A stretch of 64,000 nucleotides of DNA from Lautropia sp. SCN 69-89 (GCA_001724855.1 MEED01000027.1:1-64000), one strand, 5' to 3'. Counted from the stretch's first letter, positions 51,214 to 61,170 are shown. Notes: generated by a model not told the origin, from the letters alone. Numbers and translations: made by a program.

Positions 51214-53241
51214 ATGGGATCCACGCTGCGGTGGCTGGGGCGCGCCGCGCTGGCGGCGCTGGCGGCGCTGGCCACGTGCGCGGCCCCGGCACGCGCCGAA
51301 GAGGCGATCGAGCGCTTCGACTCGACGATCGAGGTGCGCACCGACGGCGATCTCGCGGTCACCGAGACCATCGTCGTGCACGCCGAAGGCCTGCAGATCC
51401 GTCGCGGCATCTATCGCGACTTCCCGCTGCGCTTTCGCGATGCCGAGGGACGACTGCGCGAGGTCGGCTTCGAACTGGTCGAGGTCATGCGCGACGGCCG
51501 CCCCGAGCCGCACTTCACGCGGCGCAACGATCGCGGCGTGCGCATCTATGCCGGCAGCGAAGACATGCTGCTGCAGCCCGGCCGCCATACCTACCGAATC
51601 AGCTATGTCACGAGCCGGCAGCTGCGCCACTTCCCGGACCACGTCGAGCTCTACTGGAACGTGACCGGCAACGAGTGGGCGTTCCCGATCCGCGAGGCCA
51701 CCGCAACGATACGGCTGCCCGGCAATGCCCCGCCGGTGCGCTGGACCGCCTACACCGGCCGCTTCGGCGAGCGCGGCGGCGATTTCCGCGCCGGGCTGCA
51801 GGCCGACGGCGCCCTCGGCTTCGCGAGCACGCGCACGCTGCAGCCCGGCGAAGGCCTGACCGTGGTGGCCGAGCTTCCGGCCGGCGTGGTGGCCGCCCCC
51901 AGCCGGACGCAGCAGGTGGGCTATGCGATGCTCGACTACCGCCGCTACCTGCTCGCGGGGCTGGGCATGCTCGGCGTGTTCGCCTTCTACCTGATCGCGT
52001 GGCGCGCGGTGGGCCGCGATCCGCCGAAGGGCACGATCATTCCGCTGTTCCATCCGCCCGCGGGCATCTCGCCGGCACTGGCTGCCTACATCCGCAACTG
52101 GGGCTGGAAAGGCGGATGGCGCGAGTTCACCGCCGCCGCGGTGTCGCTCGCGGTGAAGGGGCTGGTGGTGATCGACGATCGCGGAGGCACGCTCACGTTG
52201 AAGCGCGTCGTTGCGGGCGCCGACGCGCAGCGCGCGGGCGCCGCAGCTGCAGGCTCCGACGCGACCGTCGAATCCACGGCAGCCCTGCCCGCCGGCGAGC
52301 GCGCCCTGCTCGCGTGGGTCGATGCGCGCGCAGGCACGGCCCGCATCGAGCGCGCCAGCGGCGAAAGCCTGGTGTCGGCCCTGGCCCGCTTCAAGACCGC
52401 GATCGAGAAGGACAACCGCGGCCGGTTCTTCCGGCGCAACCTCGGCTACTTCGCGGCCGGCATCGCGCTGACCGCGCTGGCAGTGGGCACCATCCTCAGG
52501 TTCGGCTACGTCGACGACGACGAGATCGGCCTGCTGGTCGGCGTCGTGGTGGCAGGCGTCTTCGTCGGCGGCTTCCTCGTGGGGACGGTGCGCTCGCTGC
52601 TGAAGGCGCGCAGCCTGCGCACGATCATCCCGGCCGCGATCCACGCCGCGGTGATCCTCTTCATCGGCTCGATGCTCACGACCATGCTCCTGCAGTCCGG
52701 CGCCTCGCTCGACGGCTTTCGCCGCACCGCGCTCGACGTGCTGGCCGAGCGCGGCTTTCCGCTCGCGCTGGTGGGCGGCTTCGCGCTGCTGAACGGACTC
52801 TTCTACTACCTGCTGCGCGCGCCCACTGCGGCGGGCCGTCCGGTGATGGACCAGATCGAGGGGCTCGAGCTGTACCTGCGCACCGCCGAGAGCGCGCGGA
52901 TGAACATGGCCGGCGCACCCGAACTCACCACCGCGCACTTCGAGCGGCTTCTGCCATATGCGATCGCGCTGGAGGCCGAGAAGCCGTGGTCGGAGGCCTT
53001 CGAGGCCGCGTTCGCGCGCGCGCATCCGGGCGAGGACGTGCAGGATGCGTACCGCCCCGCGTGGCACGGCGGCACGCGCTGGTCGGGCCACGGCTTCGGC
53101 AGCTCGGTCGCCGGCGCGGTGGCAGCCGCCGAAGCCTCCTTCGCCAGCGCAACGCCGGCGCCGTCGTCGTCCTCGTCGGGCTTCGGCGGGGGCGGCGGAT
53201 CGGGCGGCGGTGGAGGAGGAGGCGGCGGCGGGGGTTGGTGA
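51214..53241 (+). CDS. DUF2207 membrane protein with Gly-rich tail
   Basis: This 675-residue protein has a signal peptide (ALATCAAPARA cleavage), an N-terminal DUF2207 domain (about 30-215, with IRRGIYRDFPLRF and HVELYWNVTGNEW), a first transmembrane helix at about 245-265, a cytoplasmic region, two or three more helices at about 410-535 and a Ser/Gly-rich C-terminus ending in a long glycine run. Such tails are typical of DUF2207 proteins paired with LemA. The function is unknown. Confidence 0.9.
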   Translation: MGSTLRWLGRAALAALAALATCAAPARAEEAIERFDSTIEVRTDGDLAVTETIVVHAEGLQIRRGIYRDFPLRFRDAEGRLREVGFELVEVMRDGRPEPHFTRRNDRGVRIYAGSEDMLLQPGRHTYRISYVTSRQLRHFPDHVELYWNVTGNEWAFPIREATATIRLPGNAPPVRWTAYTGRFGERGGDFRAGLQADGALGFASTRTLQPGEGLTVVAELPAGVVAAPSRTQQVGYAMLDYRRYLLAGLGMLGVFAFYLIAWRAVGRDPPKGTIIPLFHPPAGISPALAAYIRNWGWKGGWREFTAAAVSLAVKGLVVIDDRGGTLTLKRVVAGADAQRAGAAAAGSDATVESTAALPAGERALLAWVDARAGTARIERASGESLVSALARFKTAIEKDNRGRFFRRNLGYFAAGIALTALAVGTILRFGYVDDDEIGLLVGVVVAGVFVGGFLVGTVRSLLKARSLRTIIPAAIHAAVILFIGSMLTTMLLQSGASLDGFRRTALDVLAERGFPLALVGGFALLNGLFYYLLRAPTAAGRPVMDQIEGLELYLRTAESARMNMAGAPELTTAHFERLLPYAIALEAEKPWSEAFEAAFARAHPGEDVQDAYRPAWHGGTRWSGHGFGSSVAGAVAAAEASFASATPAPSSSSSGFGGGGGSGGGGGGGGGGGW

Positions 53242-53272
53242 TCGGCGGTCGGCAACCCGCGGCGACCCGGGC

Positions 53273-54988
53273 TCAGTGATCCTCGACCAGCCGCGCCAGC
53301 AGCGCGCGCACCCGCAGAGGATCGTCGGTCGCCAGCAGCCGTGCGACCCGCGGGGCGAGCCGTGAGGTATCGGCGCGCAGGATCTCCTGCTTCACGCGCA
53401 ACAGGCTCGCCGGGTGCATCGAGAACTCGGTCAGCCCCATGCCGAGCAGCAGGTGCGTGGCGGCCCAGTCGCCGGCCATCTCGCCGCAGACCGCCACCGG
53501 CTTGCCGGCCTTGCGCGCGGTGCGGATCGTCACGCCGACCAGCCTCAGCACCGCCGGGTGGAACGGCTCGTACAGCGACGCGACGTCGTGGTCCGAGCGG
53601 TCGATCGCCAGCGTGTACTGGATCAGGTCGTTGGTGCCGATCGACAGGAAGTCGAGCTTGCGCACGAACAGGCCCGCAGTGAGCGCGGCCGCCGGCACTT
53701 CGACCATGCCGCCGACCGCTATGTCGGCGTCGAACGACTGGCCGCGCTTGCGCAACTGCTCGCGGGCCACTTCGACCAGCCGCAGCGCCTGGTCGATCTC
53801 GTGGCTGTGCGCGAGCATCGGTAGCAGCAGGCGCGCGCGACCGAACGCCGACGCGCGCAGGATCGCGCGCAGCTGTTCCAGGAACACCTCGGGCTCGGCC
53901 AGGCAGTAGCGGATCGCGCGCTGGCCGAGCGCCGGGTTCTGCGGCGTCGAGCCGCGCAGCGCGGGCACCGACTTGTCGGCGCCCACGTCGAGCGTACGGA
54001 TCGTGACCGGCAGGCCGTCCATCGCGGCCACTGCCTCGCGATACGCCTCGAACTGCTCGTCCTCGCCGGGCAGGTCGCGCCGGTTCATGAACAGGAACTC
54101 GGTGCGGAACAGCCCCACACCCGATGCGCCGGCCGAGACAACCCGCCCCGCCTCCTCGGGTCGCTCGATGTTCGCCTGCAGCTGCACCGCGACGCCGTCG
54201 GCCGTGACCGTCGGCAGGTGGATCAGCCACTTGCGGCGCTCGCGCTCGAGCAGCTCCGCCGCCTGCCGGCGCCGGTAGTCGGCGAGCACCGTCTCGTCGG
54301 GGGCGACGATCAGCAGCCCCGCCTCGCCGTCGAGGATCAGCCAGTCGTCGTCGACGACCAGCTGGCCGGCGCAGCCCAGGCCGACCACCGCCGGCACGTT
54401 CATGCTGCGCGCGAGGATCGCGGTGTGCGACGTGGCGCCGCCCAGGTCGATGCCGAAGCCGATTGCCGCGCGCAGCGACAGCATGTCGGCGGGCGAGATG
54501 TCGGCCGCGACGAAGATCACCGGCTCGGCAGCCGCGGTGGCCCCGGCGGTGGAGCCCGAGAGCACGCGGATCACGCGCTCGGCGACCTGCTGCACGTCGC
54601 GGCCGCGCTCGCGCAGGTATTCGTCGTCGATCTCCTCGAACTGCGCGGCCATATGCCCGGCCTGCGCCGAGAACGCCCACTCGGCGTTCCACAGGTGTGC
54701 GCGCATCGCGTCGCGCGCGGCCTGCGCGAGCAGCGGATCGTCGAGGATCATCACGTGCACGTCGAGCAGCGCGCGCGCCTCACTGGGTGCGTCCTCCGGC
54801 AGGTGTTCGCCCAGCGCGCCCAGCTCGGCCCGGACCACCTCGATCGCGGTTTCCAGCCGCAACAGCTCGGCGTCGAGCTGGTCGGCGCGCAGCCGGTAGC
54901 GCGGCACGTCGCGCTGCCGCGATTCGAGCACCCTGGCGCGGCCGATGGCGATGCCGCCGCCGATGCCGGTGCCGTGGATGCTGAACAT
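53273..54988 (-). CDS. ptsI: PTS enzyme I (phosphoenolpyruvate-protein phosphotransferase)
   Basis: This 571-residue enzyme transfers phosphate from PEP to HPr. The phosphohistidine motif GGATSHTAI (His188) and the PEP-binding C-terminal domain (GLFRTEFLFMNR, VDVGADK-type RTLDVGADK, LLPML, SIGTNDLIQYTLAIDR and the active CGEMAGD cysteine) are all present. ATG 54988 is the family start. In this locus the PTS has only EIIA(Man), HPr and EI, so it probably has a regulatory rather than a transport role. An acyl-CoA synthetase gene separates it from ptsH. Confidence 0.96.
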   Translation of the reverse strand: MFSIHGTGIGGGIAIGRARVLESRQRDVPRYRLRADQLDAELLRLETAIEVVRAELGALGEHLPEDAPSEARALLDVHVMILDDPLLAQAARDAMRAHLWNAEWAFSAQAGHMAAQFEEIDDEYLRERGRDVQQVAERVIRVLSGSTAGATAAAEPVIFVAADISPADMLSLRAAIGFGIDLGGATSHTAILARSMNVPAVVGLGCAGQLVVDDDWLILDGEAGLLIVAPDETVLADYRRRQAAELLERERRKWLIHLPTVTADGVAVQLQANIERPEEAGRVVSAGASGVGLFRTEFLFMNRRDLPGEDEQFEAYREAVAAMDGLPVTIRTLDVGADKSVPALRGSTPQNPALGQRAIRYCLAEPEVFLEQLRAILRASAFGRARLLLPMLAHSHEIDQALRLVEVAREQLRKRGQSFDADIAVGGMVEVPAAALTAGLFVRKLDFLSIGTNDLIQYTLAIDRSDHDVASLYEPFHPAVLRLVGVTIRTARKAGKPVAVCGEMAGDWAATHLLLGMGLTEFSMHPASLLRVKQEILRADTSRLAPRVARLLATDDPLRVRALLARLVEDH

Positions 54989-55044
54989 GCGGCCGGTTTC
55001 CGTGAGCGGCGGTCTGGACGGTCCGGGAGTCTGCCGACAGGCTC

Positions 55045-56721
55045 CTAGAGATCTTCCTCGCGGTACTCGTCGGCGCGGCGCGGGCGCTCGGCCGGCGTGC
55101 CTTCGAGCGCGCGCAGCTCGACGCGCCGGATCTTGCCCGAGATCGTCTTCGGCAGGTCGGCGAACTCGATGCGGCGGATCTTCTGGTACGGCGCCACGCG
55201 CTGCGCGACGAACGCGAGGATCGAGCGCGCCAGTTCGGGCCCCGCCTTGAAACCCGGGCGCAGGATCACGAACGCCTTGGGCACTGCGAGGCGCCGTGCG
55301 TCGGGGCTCGGCACCACCGCTGCCTCGGCGACCGCCTCGTGCTCGATCAGCACGCTCTCCAGCTCGAACGGGCTGATCCGGTAGTCGGAACTCTTGAACA
55401 CGTCGTCGGCGCGGCCGATGTACCAGAGGTAGCCGTCCTGGTCGCGGCTGGCGACGTCGGAAGTGCGATAGTGGCTGCCGCCCAGCACCTCGCGGTTGCG
55501 CGCCTCGTCGCCAGCGTAGCCGGCCATCAGGCCGAGCGGCCGCGGCTGCAGCGCGAGTGCCACCTCGCCGGTCTCGGCGTCGCGGCCCTCGGGGTCGAGC
55601 AGCGCGACGCGGTAGCCGGGCATCGGGCGTCCCATCGACCCGGCCTTCACCGGCTGGCCCGGCGAGTTCGCGACGATGCAGGTGGTCTCGGTCTGGCCGT
55701 AGCCGTCGCGGATCGTCAGGCCCCAGGCGTGGCGCACACGCTCGATCACCTCGGGGTTCAGCGGCTCGCCGGCGCTCAGCGCCTCTTCGAGCGTCACCGG
55801 CCAGGCCTTCAGGTCTTCGAGGATCAGCGCGCGCCAGACGGTCGGGGGCGCGCACAGCGTGGTGACCTTGTGGCGCACCAGCGCATCGAGCGTGCGCCGC
55901 GCGTCGAAGCGCGCCTGGTTGAAGACGAACACGGTCGCGCCGGCGTTCCACGGCGCGAACACGCAGCTCCACGCGTGCTTGGCCCAGCCGGCCGAGCTGA
56001 TGTTCCAGTGCACGCCGCCGGGCTTTAGGCCGATCCAGTACATCGTCGACAGGTGGCCGACCGGATAGCTCTGCTGCGTGTGCAGCACCATCTTCGGCTT
56101 GGCGGTGGTGCCCGAGGTGAAGTAGAGCAGCAGCGGGTCTTCGCGGCGCGTCGGACCGTCGGCCGTGAACGCGGCCGGCGACGCATCGGCCTGCGCGTAG
56201 GGCGTCCAGCCCTCGCGCCGGCCGCTGACGGCCACGCGAATGCACTGCTGCGCCAGGCCGTCGAACTTCGCGGTGCCGTCGGCGTCGGTGATCACGCAGC
56301 GGATGCGGCCGCGGTCGATCCGGTCGGCGAGGTCGGCGGCGGACAGCAGCGTGGTGGTCGGGCAGAGCACGGCGCCCAGCTTGATCGCCGCCAGCGTCAC
56401 TTCCCAGAGCGGCGCCACGTTGGGCAGCATCACCAGCAGGCGGTCGCCGCGGGCCACGCCGAGGCCGCGCAGGAAATTGGCGACGCGGTCCGAGCGTTCG
56501 CGCATCTGCGCATAGGTGACGCGCTGCTCGGAGCCGTCTTCCTGCACGAGCCACAACGCGAGCCGCTCGGGCGCGCGAGCGGCCTGCACGTCGAAGTAGT
56601 CGAGCGCCCAGTTGAACTCGGGCATGTCGGGCCAGGCGAACTCGCGGCAGGCCCGCTCGTAGTCGGTGCGCGCGTCGAACAGCAGGTCGCGTGCGGCCAG
56701 GAATGCGTCGGTCGATGCCAT
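55045..56721 (-). CDS. Acyl-CoA synthetase (AMP-forming)
   Basis: This 558-residue enzyme of the ANL superfamily activates a carboxylic acid as adenylate and then CoA thioester. Motifs are the P-loop YFTSGTTAKPK, DGYGQTET, the hinge/ADP region YRTSDVASRDQDGYLWYIGR and the catalytic lysine in PKTISGKIRR. The length and N-terminus resemble medium-chain/benzoate-type ligases. Its ATG is 3 bp after the ptsH stop, and ptsI follows after 56 bp, so it is likely transcribed with the PTS genes. The substrate is unknown. Confidence 0.93.
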   Translation of the reverse strand: MASTDAFLAARDLLFDARTDYERACREFAWPDMPEFNWALDYFDVQAARAPERLALWLVQEDGSEQRVTYAQMRERSDRVANFLRGLGVARGDRLLVMLPNVAPLWEVTLAAIKLGAVLCPTTTLLSAADLADRIDRGRIRCVITDADGTAKFDGLAQQCIRVAVSGRREGWTPYAQADASPAAFTADGPTRREDPLLLYFTSGTTAKPKMVLHTQQSYPVGHLSTMYWIGLKPGGVHWNISSAGWAKHAWSCVFAPWNAGATVFVFNQARFDARRTLDALVRHKVTTLCAPPTVWRALILEDLKAWPVTLEEALSAGEPLNPEVIERVRHAWGLTIRDGYGQTETTCIVANSPGQPVKAGSMGRPMPGYRVALLDPEGRDAETGEVALALQPRPLGLMAGYAGDEARNREVLGGSHYRTSDVASRDQDGYLWYIGRADDVFKSSDYRISPFELESVLIEHEAVAEAAVVPSPDARRLAVPKAFVILRPGFKAGPELARSILAFVAQRVAPYQKIRRIEFADLPKTISGKIRRVELRALEGTPAERPRRADEYREEDL

Positions 56722-56724
56722 CGT

Positions 56725-56991
56725 TCAGTCCTCCCCGAATCCGGTGCCGATCAGTTCCTTCATCGCTTCGAGCGCCTCGACCTCGTCGGGGCCGTCGGTC
56801 TCGATGAGCAGTGTGCTTCCCTTCGCCGCCGCGAGCATCATCACCCCCATGATGCTCTTGGCGTTGATCCGGCGCGAGCCCTTCGACAGCCAGACCTCCG
56901 ACCTGAACTTCGAGGCGGTGGCGGTCAGCCGGGCCGAGGGCCGGGCGTGCAGCCCGAGCCGGTTCACCACGACGGCTTCAGCCTTCAGCAT
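56725..56991 (-). CDS. ptsH: Phosphocarrier protein HPr
   Basis: This 88-residue protein carries the phospho-acceptor His15 (LGLHARPSARL) and Ser46 (INAKSIMGV), the HPr-kinase site region. It passes phosphate from EI to EIIA. It overlaps the end of the EIIA gene by 14 bp. Confidence 0.96.
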   Translation of the reverse strand: MLKAEAVVVNRLGLHARPSARLTATASKFRSEVWLSKGSRRINAKSIMGVMMLAAAKGSTLLIETDGPDEVEALEAMKELIGTGFGED

Positions 56992-57382
56992 CGGGCTCGC
57001 GATCCGCAGGCCGGATCGCCTTGCGGGCGCTGTCGACGAGCAGTTCGCACAACGCGTCGACCGACATGCGCCGGTTCGAGATCGCCTTGAGCAGCATCGG
57101 CAGGTTCACGCCCGCCAGCACCCGGACGCGGCCCGGCACCGCCAGCCCGACCGCGACCCGCGACGGCGTCGCGCCGTAGGCGTCGGTGAGCACCAGCGCA
57201 CCACTGCCGTCGTTGATCCGCGCAAGAAGTTCGCGCGCCGCGCTCAGCGCCGCATCGGGATCCTCGTCGGGGATCACGTCGAGTGCGGCCAGCTGCGGCG
57301 GCAGCCGCCCGTAGACGTGGCGCGTGCAGTGCACGAGCGCGGTGCCCAGCGGCTCGTGCGAAACGACCAGGATGCCGATCAT
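56978..57382 (-). CDS. PTS EIIA component, mannose/fructose family
   Basis: This 134-residue EIIA(Man)-type protein has the phosphorylatable His9 (VVSHEPLG), the LTDAYGATPSRVA segment and VLAGVNLPMLLKAI. No EIIB, EIIC or EIID genes are present in the window, so it probably serves as a regulatory phospho-switch, as in other betaproteobacteria. Its ATG overlaps the gshB stop by 4 bp. Confidence 0.94.
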   Translation of the reverse strand: MIGILVVSHEPLGTALVHCTRHVYGRLPPQLAALDVIPDEDPDAALSAARELLARINDGSGALVLTDAYGATPSRVAVGLAVPGRVRVLAGVNLPMLLKAISNRRMSVDALCELLVDSARKAIRPADREPDAEG

Positions 57383-58332
57383 TGCGCGCAGGCCGCCTCG
57401 AGCGCGTCGACGAACAGCTTCGCCACGTCGTAGCCGGTCTGCTGGCGGATCTCCTGGAAGCAGGTGGGACTGGTGACGTTGATCTCGGTGACGTAGTCGC
57501 CGATCAGGTCCAGGCCCACCAGCAGCAGCCCGCGCGTGGCCAGTTGCGGCGCGAGCGCCTCGGCGATCTCGCGGTCGCGCGCCGACAGCGGCCGGGCCAC
57601 GCCCCGCCCGCCGGCAGCGAGGTTGCCGCGAAACTCGCCGTCCTTCGGGATGCGCGCCAGGCAGTACGGCACCACCTGCCCGCCGATCAGCAGCACGCGC
57701 TTGTCGCCTTCGCGGATCTCGGGAAGGAACCGCTGCGCCATCACCGAGCGCGCGCCGAACTGGTTCAGCGTCTCGATGATGACGGAGATGTTGGGGTCGC
57801 CCTTCTTGGCGCGGAAGATCGAGGTGCCGCCCATGCCGTCGAGCAGCTTGAACACCGCCTCGTCGTGCTCGTCGACGAACGCGCGCAACTCGTCCGCCGA
57901 GCGCGTGACCAGCGTGGGCGGAATGAACTGCGGGAACTCGGCGATCGACAGCTTCTCGTTGTGGCTGCGGATCGCCAGCGGGTCGTTGAACACCCGCGCG
58001 CCCTCGCGCACCGCGTGCTCGAGCAGGTAGGTGGAGAACACGTACTCCATGTCGAACGGCGGGTCCTTGCGCATCAGCACCGCGCCGAACGCGGCCACCG
58101 GTTCACTGCGCGGCTCGCCGGCCTCGTACCAGGGCGCGCCGCTGCCGGTGGTGTCGGTGATGCGCAGCGGCGTGGCGTGCGCCATCGTGCGGCCGCGCGC
58201 GAGCGACAGCGCGTGCTGCTCGCAGACGAACAGCTCGTGGCCGCGCGCAGCGGCCTCGACCATCATCGCGTAGGTGGAGTCCTTGTACGTCTTGATCGAC
58301 GGCAGCGGATCGAGGATCACCAGCAGGCGCAT
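57379..58332 (-). CDS. gshB: Glutathione synthetase
   Basis: This 317-residue ATP-grasp enzyme adds glycine to gamma-glutamylcysteine. Typical segments are DPLPSIKTYKDST at the start, MRKDPPFDMEYV, the glycine-rich KLLDGMGGTSIFR, and C-terminal GLDLIGDYVTEINVTSPTC. The operon gshA-gshB-EIIA-ptsH is tightly packed (39-bp gap, then overlaps). Confidence 0.97.
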   Translation of the reverse strand: MRLLVILDPLPSIKTYKDSTYAMMVEAAARGHELFVCEQHALSLARGRTMAHATPLRITDTTGSGAPWYEAGEPRSEPVAAFGAVLMRKDPPFDMEYVFSTYLLEHAVREGARVFNDPLAIRSHNEKLSIAEFPQFIPPTLVTRSADELRAFVDEHDEAVFKLLDGMGGTSIFRAKKGDPNISVIIETLNQFGARSVMAQRFLPEIREGDKRVLLIGGQVVPYCLARIPKDGEFRGNLAAGGRGVARPLSARDREIAEALAPQLATRGLLLVGLDLIGDYVTEINVTSPTCFQEIRQQTGYDVAKLFVDALEAACAQ

Positions 58333-58371
58333 CGGCGCGGACTCCCGGCAGGGGTTGGGCGAAGGCCGCGC

Positions 58372-59664
58372 TCAGCCGTAGCGCGACTGGTCGGGGTCGG
58401 TCTGCTCGAGCTCGATCGAGGCGGCCAGCAAAGCCAGCCGCGCGACCACGCCGTAGACGTAGAAGCGATTCGGCGCGTGCTCGAGCGAGGCGTTGCAGTC
58501 GGGCAGGTTGCAGCTGGCGGCGAACGGCAGCGGCACGAACTGCATGCCCGGCGCATTCAGGTTCTCGTCCTTGCCGCGGCCGGTGTGCACCCGGTAGAAG
58601 CCGCCCACCACGTAGCGGTCGATCATGTAGACCACCGGCTCGGCGACGCCGTCGTTCACCGTCTCGAAGCTGTGCACGCCTTCCTGCAGGATCACCTCGT
58701 GGACCTCGAGCCCTTCCTTGACCACCGCCATCTTGTTGCGCTGCTTGCGGTTGAGCTCGCGCACCTCGGCGGCGTCGCGCACCGACATCACGCCCATGCC
58801 GTAGGTGCCGGCGTCGGCCTTGACCACCACGAAGGGCTTCTCGTCGATGCGGTATTCGCGGTACTTCGCGCGGATCTGCCTGAGCAGCGCGTCGACGTTC
58901 GTGGCCAGGCAGTCTTCGCCCGTGCGCTCATGGAAGTCGATCTTGCCGCAGCGCGCGAAGTACGGGTTGATCAGCCACGGATCCATGTCGAACTGCCGGG
59001 CGAAGCGCCTGGCCACCTCGGCGTAGGCCGCGAAGTGCTGCGACTTGCGCCGCACCGCCCACCCCGCGTGCAGCGGCGGCAGCAACACCTGCTCGTGCAG
59101 CTCTTTCAGCACCTCGGGAATGCCCGAGGACAGGTCGTTGTTCAGCAGGATCGAGCAGGGATCGAAGTCTTCGAGGCCCACGCGCAGGCCGCGCCGCACC
59201 AGCGGCTCGACGGTCATCGACTGGCCGTCGGGCAACTCGATCTTCGTGGGCGTGCGGATCTCGGGGTTGAGCGTGCCGTAGCGCACGTTCAGCCCGGTCT
59301 GGCGCAGGATCGTGGAGAGCCGCTGGACGTTCTGCAGGTAGTAGGTGTTGCGCGTGTGGCTCTCGGGGATCAGCAGCAGGTTGCGCGCCTCGGGGCAATA
59401 TTTCTCGATCGCGGCCATCGCCGCCTGCACCGCCAGCGGCATCATCTGCGGCGACAGGTTGTTGAAGCCGCCCGGGAACAGGTTGGTGTCGACCGGGGCG
59501 AGCTTGAAGCCGGCGTTGCGCAGGTCGACCGACGCGTAGAACGGCGGCGTGTGGTCCTGCCACTCCATGCGGAACCAGCGCTCGATCCGCGGCGTCGCGT
59601 CGAGGATGCGACGCTCGAAGTCCTGCAACGGGCCGGACATCGCGGTAACGAGATGGGGGGTCAT
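58372..59664 (-). CDS. gshA: Glutamate-cysteine ligase
   Basis: This 430-residue enzyme of the proteobacterial ATP-grasp-like GshA type catalyses the first step of glutathione synthesis. The N-terminus contains ASVDLRNAGFKLAPVDTNLFPGGFNNL, highly characteristic of the family, with VVVKADAGTYGMGVMSV and the C-terminal YVYGVVARLALLA. This family differs from the E. coli GshA. The start is ATG 59664 or 59640. It is the first gene of the glutathione-PTS unit. Confidence 0.96.
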   Translation of the reverse strand: MTPHLVTAMSGPLQDFERRILDATPRIERWFRMEWQDHTPPFYASVDLRNAGFKLAPVDTNLFPGGFNNLSPQMMPLAVQAAMAAIEKYCPEARNLLLIPESHTRNTYYLQNVQRLSTILRQTGLNVRYGTLNPEIRTPTKIELPDGQSMTVEPLVRRGLRVGLEDFDPCSILLNNDLSSGIPEVLKELHEQVLLPPLHAGWAVRRKSQHFAAYAEVARRFARQFDMDPWLINPYFARCGKIDFHERTGEDCLATNVDALLRQIRAKYREYRIDEKPFVVVKADAGTYGMGVMSVRDAAEVRELNRKQRNKMAVVKEGLEVHEVILQEGVHSFETVNDGVAEPVVYMIDRYVVGGFYRVHTGRGKDENLNAPGMQFVPLPFAASCNLPDCNASLEHAPNRFYVYGVVARLALLAASIELEQTDPDQSRYG

Positions 59665-59769
59665 GGCGGCGGGGCGGGGGCGATGCCGGAATTGTAGCGC
59701 CGCGCCCCGGGAGCCCGGATCATCCCGGCCCGGCGCGCGGCGTCCCGGTGCGCGGCGGTGCCGCGCGGT

Positions 59770-61170
59770 TCAGGCGTGATAGGCGGTCTCGCCGTGCGCG
59801 CTGATGTCCAGCCCCTGGCGCTCCTCTTCCTCGGGCACGCGCAGTCCGACCATCAGGTCGACCAGCCTGAAGGCGAGGAAGGCCACCGTCGCCGACCAGG
59901 CGACCGTCAGCAGCACGCCCTGCAGTTGCACCCAGAGCTGCGCGCCGATCGAGTAGTCCGGCGAGACCGCGTTGGCGACATAGTCGAAGATGCCGGTGCC
60001 GCCCAGCGACGGCGCGGCGAACACGCCGGTGAGCAGTGCGCCGGCGATGCCCCCCACGCCGTGCACGCCGAACACGTCCAGCGAATCGTCGGCGCCGAGC
60101 AGCCGCTTCAGGCCATTGACGCCCCACAGGCAGGCCACGCCCGCCACCAGCCCGATCACCAGCGCTCCCATCGGGCCGACGAAGCCGCAGGCGGGCGTGA
60201 TCGCGACCAGCCCCGCCACCGCGCCCGAGGCCGCACCCAGCATCGATGGCCGCCCCTTGCCGACCCACTCGCCCAGCGTCCATGAGACGGTGGCCGCCGC
60301 GGCCGCGAGCAGCGTGTTCGCGAAGGCGAGCGCGGCGACCCCGTTGGCCTCGAGGCTGGAGCCGGCGTTGAAGCCGAACCAGCCCACCCACAGCAGCGAG
60401 GCGCCGATCATCGTCATCACCAGCGAGTGCGGCGCCATCGATTCGCGGCCGTAGCCGATGCGCTTGCCGATGACCCAGGCACCCACCAGCCCCGCCACGC
60501 CCGCGTTGACGTGCACGACCGTGCCGCCGGCGAAGTCGAGCGCGCCGCGTGCCCACATGAAACCGGCCCCGGCCACGACCGCTTCGAGCGCTTTTGCGTC
60601 GGTGATCGCATCGGGCCCGGCCCAGTACCAGACCGCGTGCGCGATCGGCAGGTAGCCGAAGCTGAACCACAGCACCGAGAACAGCAGCACCGCCGGGAAG
60701 CGCACCCGCTCGGCAAACGCACCGACGACGAGCGCACAGGTGATCGCGGCGAACGTAGCCTGGAAGGCCACGAAGGACAGCTCCGGGATCACGACGCCCT
60801 TGCTGAAGGTGGCCGCGGTCGATTCGGCAGTGACACCGTGCAGGAAGATCTTCGACAGGTTGCCGAAGAACGCCCCGTCGCCGCCGAAAGCCAGCGAATA
60901 GCCGTACACCGCCCACAGCACGACGATCACCGCGAACACGACCAGCACCTGCATCAGGATCGAGAGCATGTTCTTCGCGCGCACCATCCCGCCGTAGAAC
61001 AGCGCCAGGCCGGGAATCGCCATCATCGTGACGAGCAGCGTGGCGACGCTCATCCAGGCGACGTCGGCCTTGTCGGGAACGGGTGCGGCGGCCTGTGCCG
61101 CGAGCGGCGCGAGCATCAGTGCGCAGGCCGGCGCTGCGTGCCGCGCGAAGAACCCGAATCGCGAGGTCAT
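59770..61170 (-). CDS. amtB: Ammonium transporter
   Basis: This 466-residue protein has a signal-like N-terminus (cleavage near AAQA) and eleven helices of the Amt family. Landmarks are GLALFYGGMVRAKN, ALDFAGGTVVHVNAGVAGLVGA with the pore histidine, WVGWFGFNAGSSL and DVFGVHGVGGIAGALLTGVFA with the second histidine. ATG 61170 is chosen because GGAGAG lies 8 nt upstream; the frame extends to 61200. It follows glnK, whose PII product gates the channel when nitrogen is replete. Confidence 0.95.
   Translation of the reverse strand: MTSRFGFFARHAAPACALMLAPLAAQAAAPVPDKADVAWMSVATLLVTMMAIPGLALFYGGMVRAKNMLSILMQVLVVFAVIVVLWAVYGYSLAFGGDGAFFGNLSKIFLHGVTAESTAATFSKGVVIPELSFVAFQATFAAITCALVVGAFAERVRFPAVLLFSVLWFSFGYLPIAHAVWYWAGPDAITDAKALEAVVAGAGFMWARGALDFAGGTVVHVNAGVAGLVGAWVIGKRIGYGRESMAPHSLVMTMIGASLLWVGWFGFNAGSSLEANGVAALAFANTLLAAAAATVSWTLGEWVGKGRPSMLGAASGAVAGLVAITPACGFVGPMGALVIGLVAGVACLWGVNGLKRLLGADDSLDVFGVHGVGGIAGALLTGVFAAPSLGGTGIFDYVANAVSPDYSIGAQLWVQLQGVLLTVAWSATVAFLAFRLVDLMVGLRVPEEEERQGLDISAHGETAYHA

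Noticed and set aside
50422-53091. An 889-codon minus-strand frame opposite lemA, DUF2207 and vapC
   Set aside because: Low-complexity shadow; the plus-strand genes have family motifs and ribosome sites.
57283-59697. An 804-codon plus-strand frame opposite gshA and gshB
   Set aside because: Shadow frame; gshA and gshB on the other strand are unmistakable.
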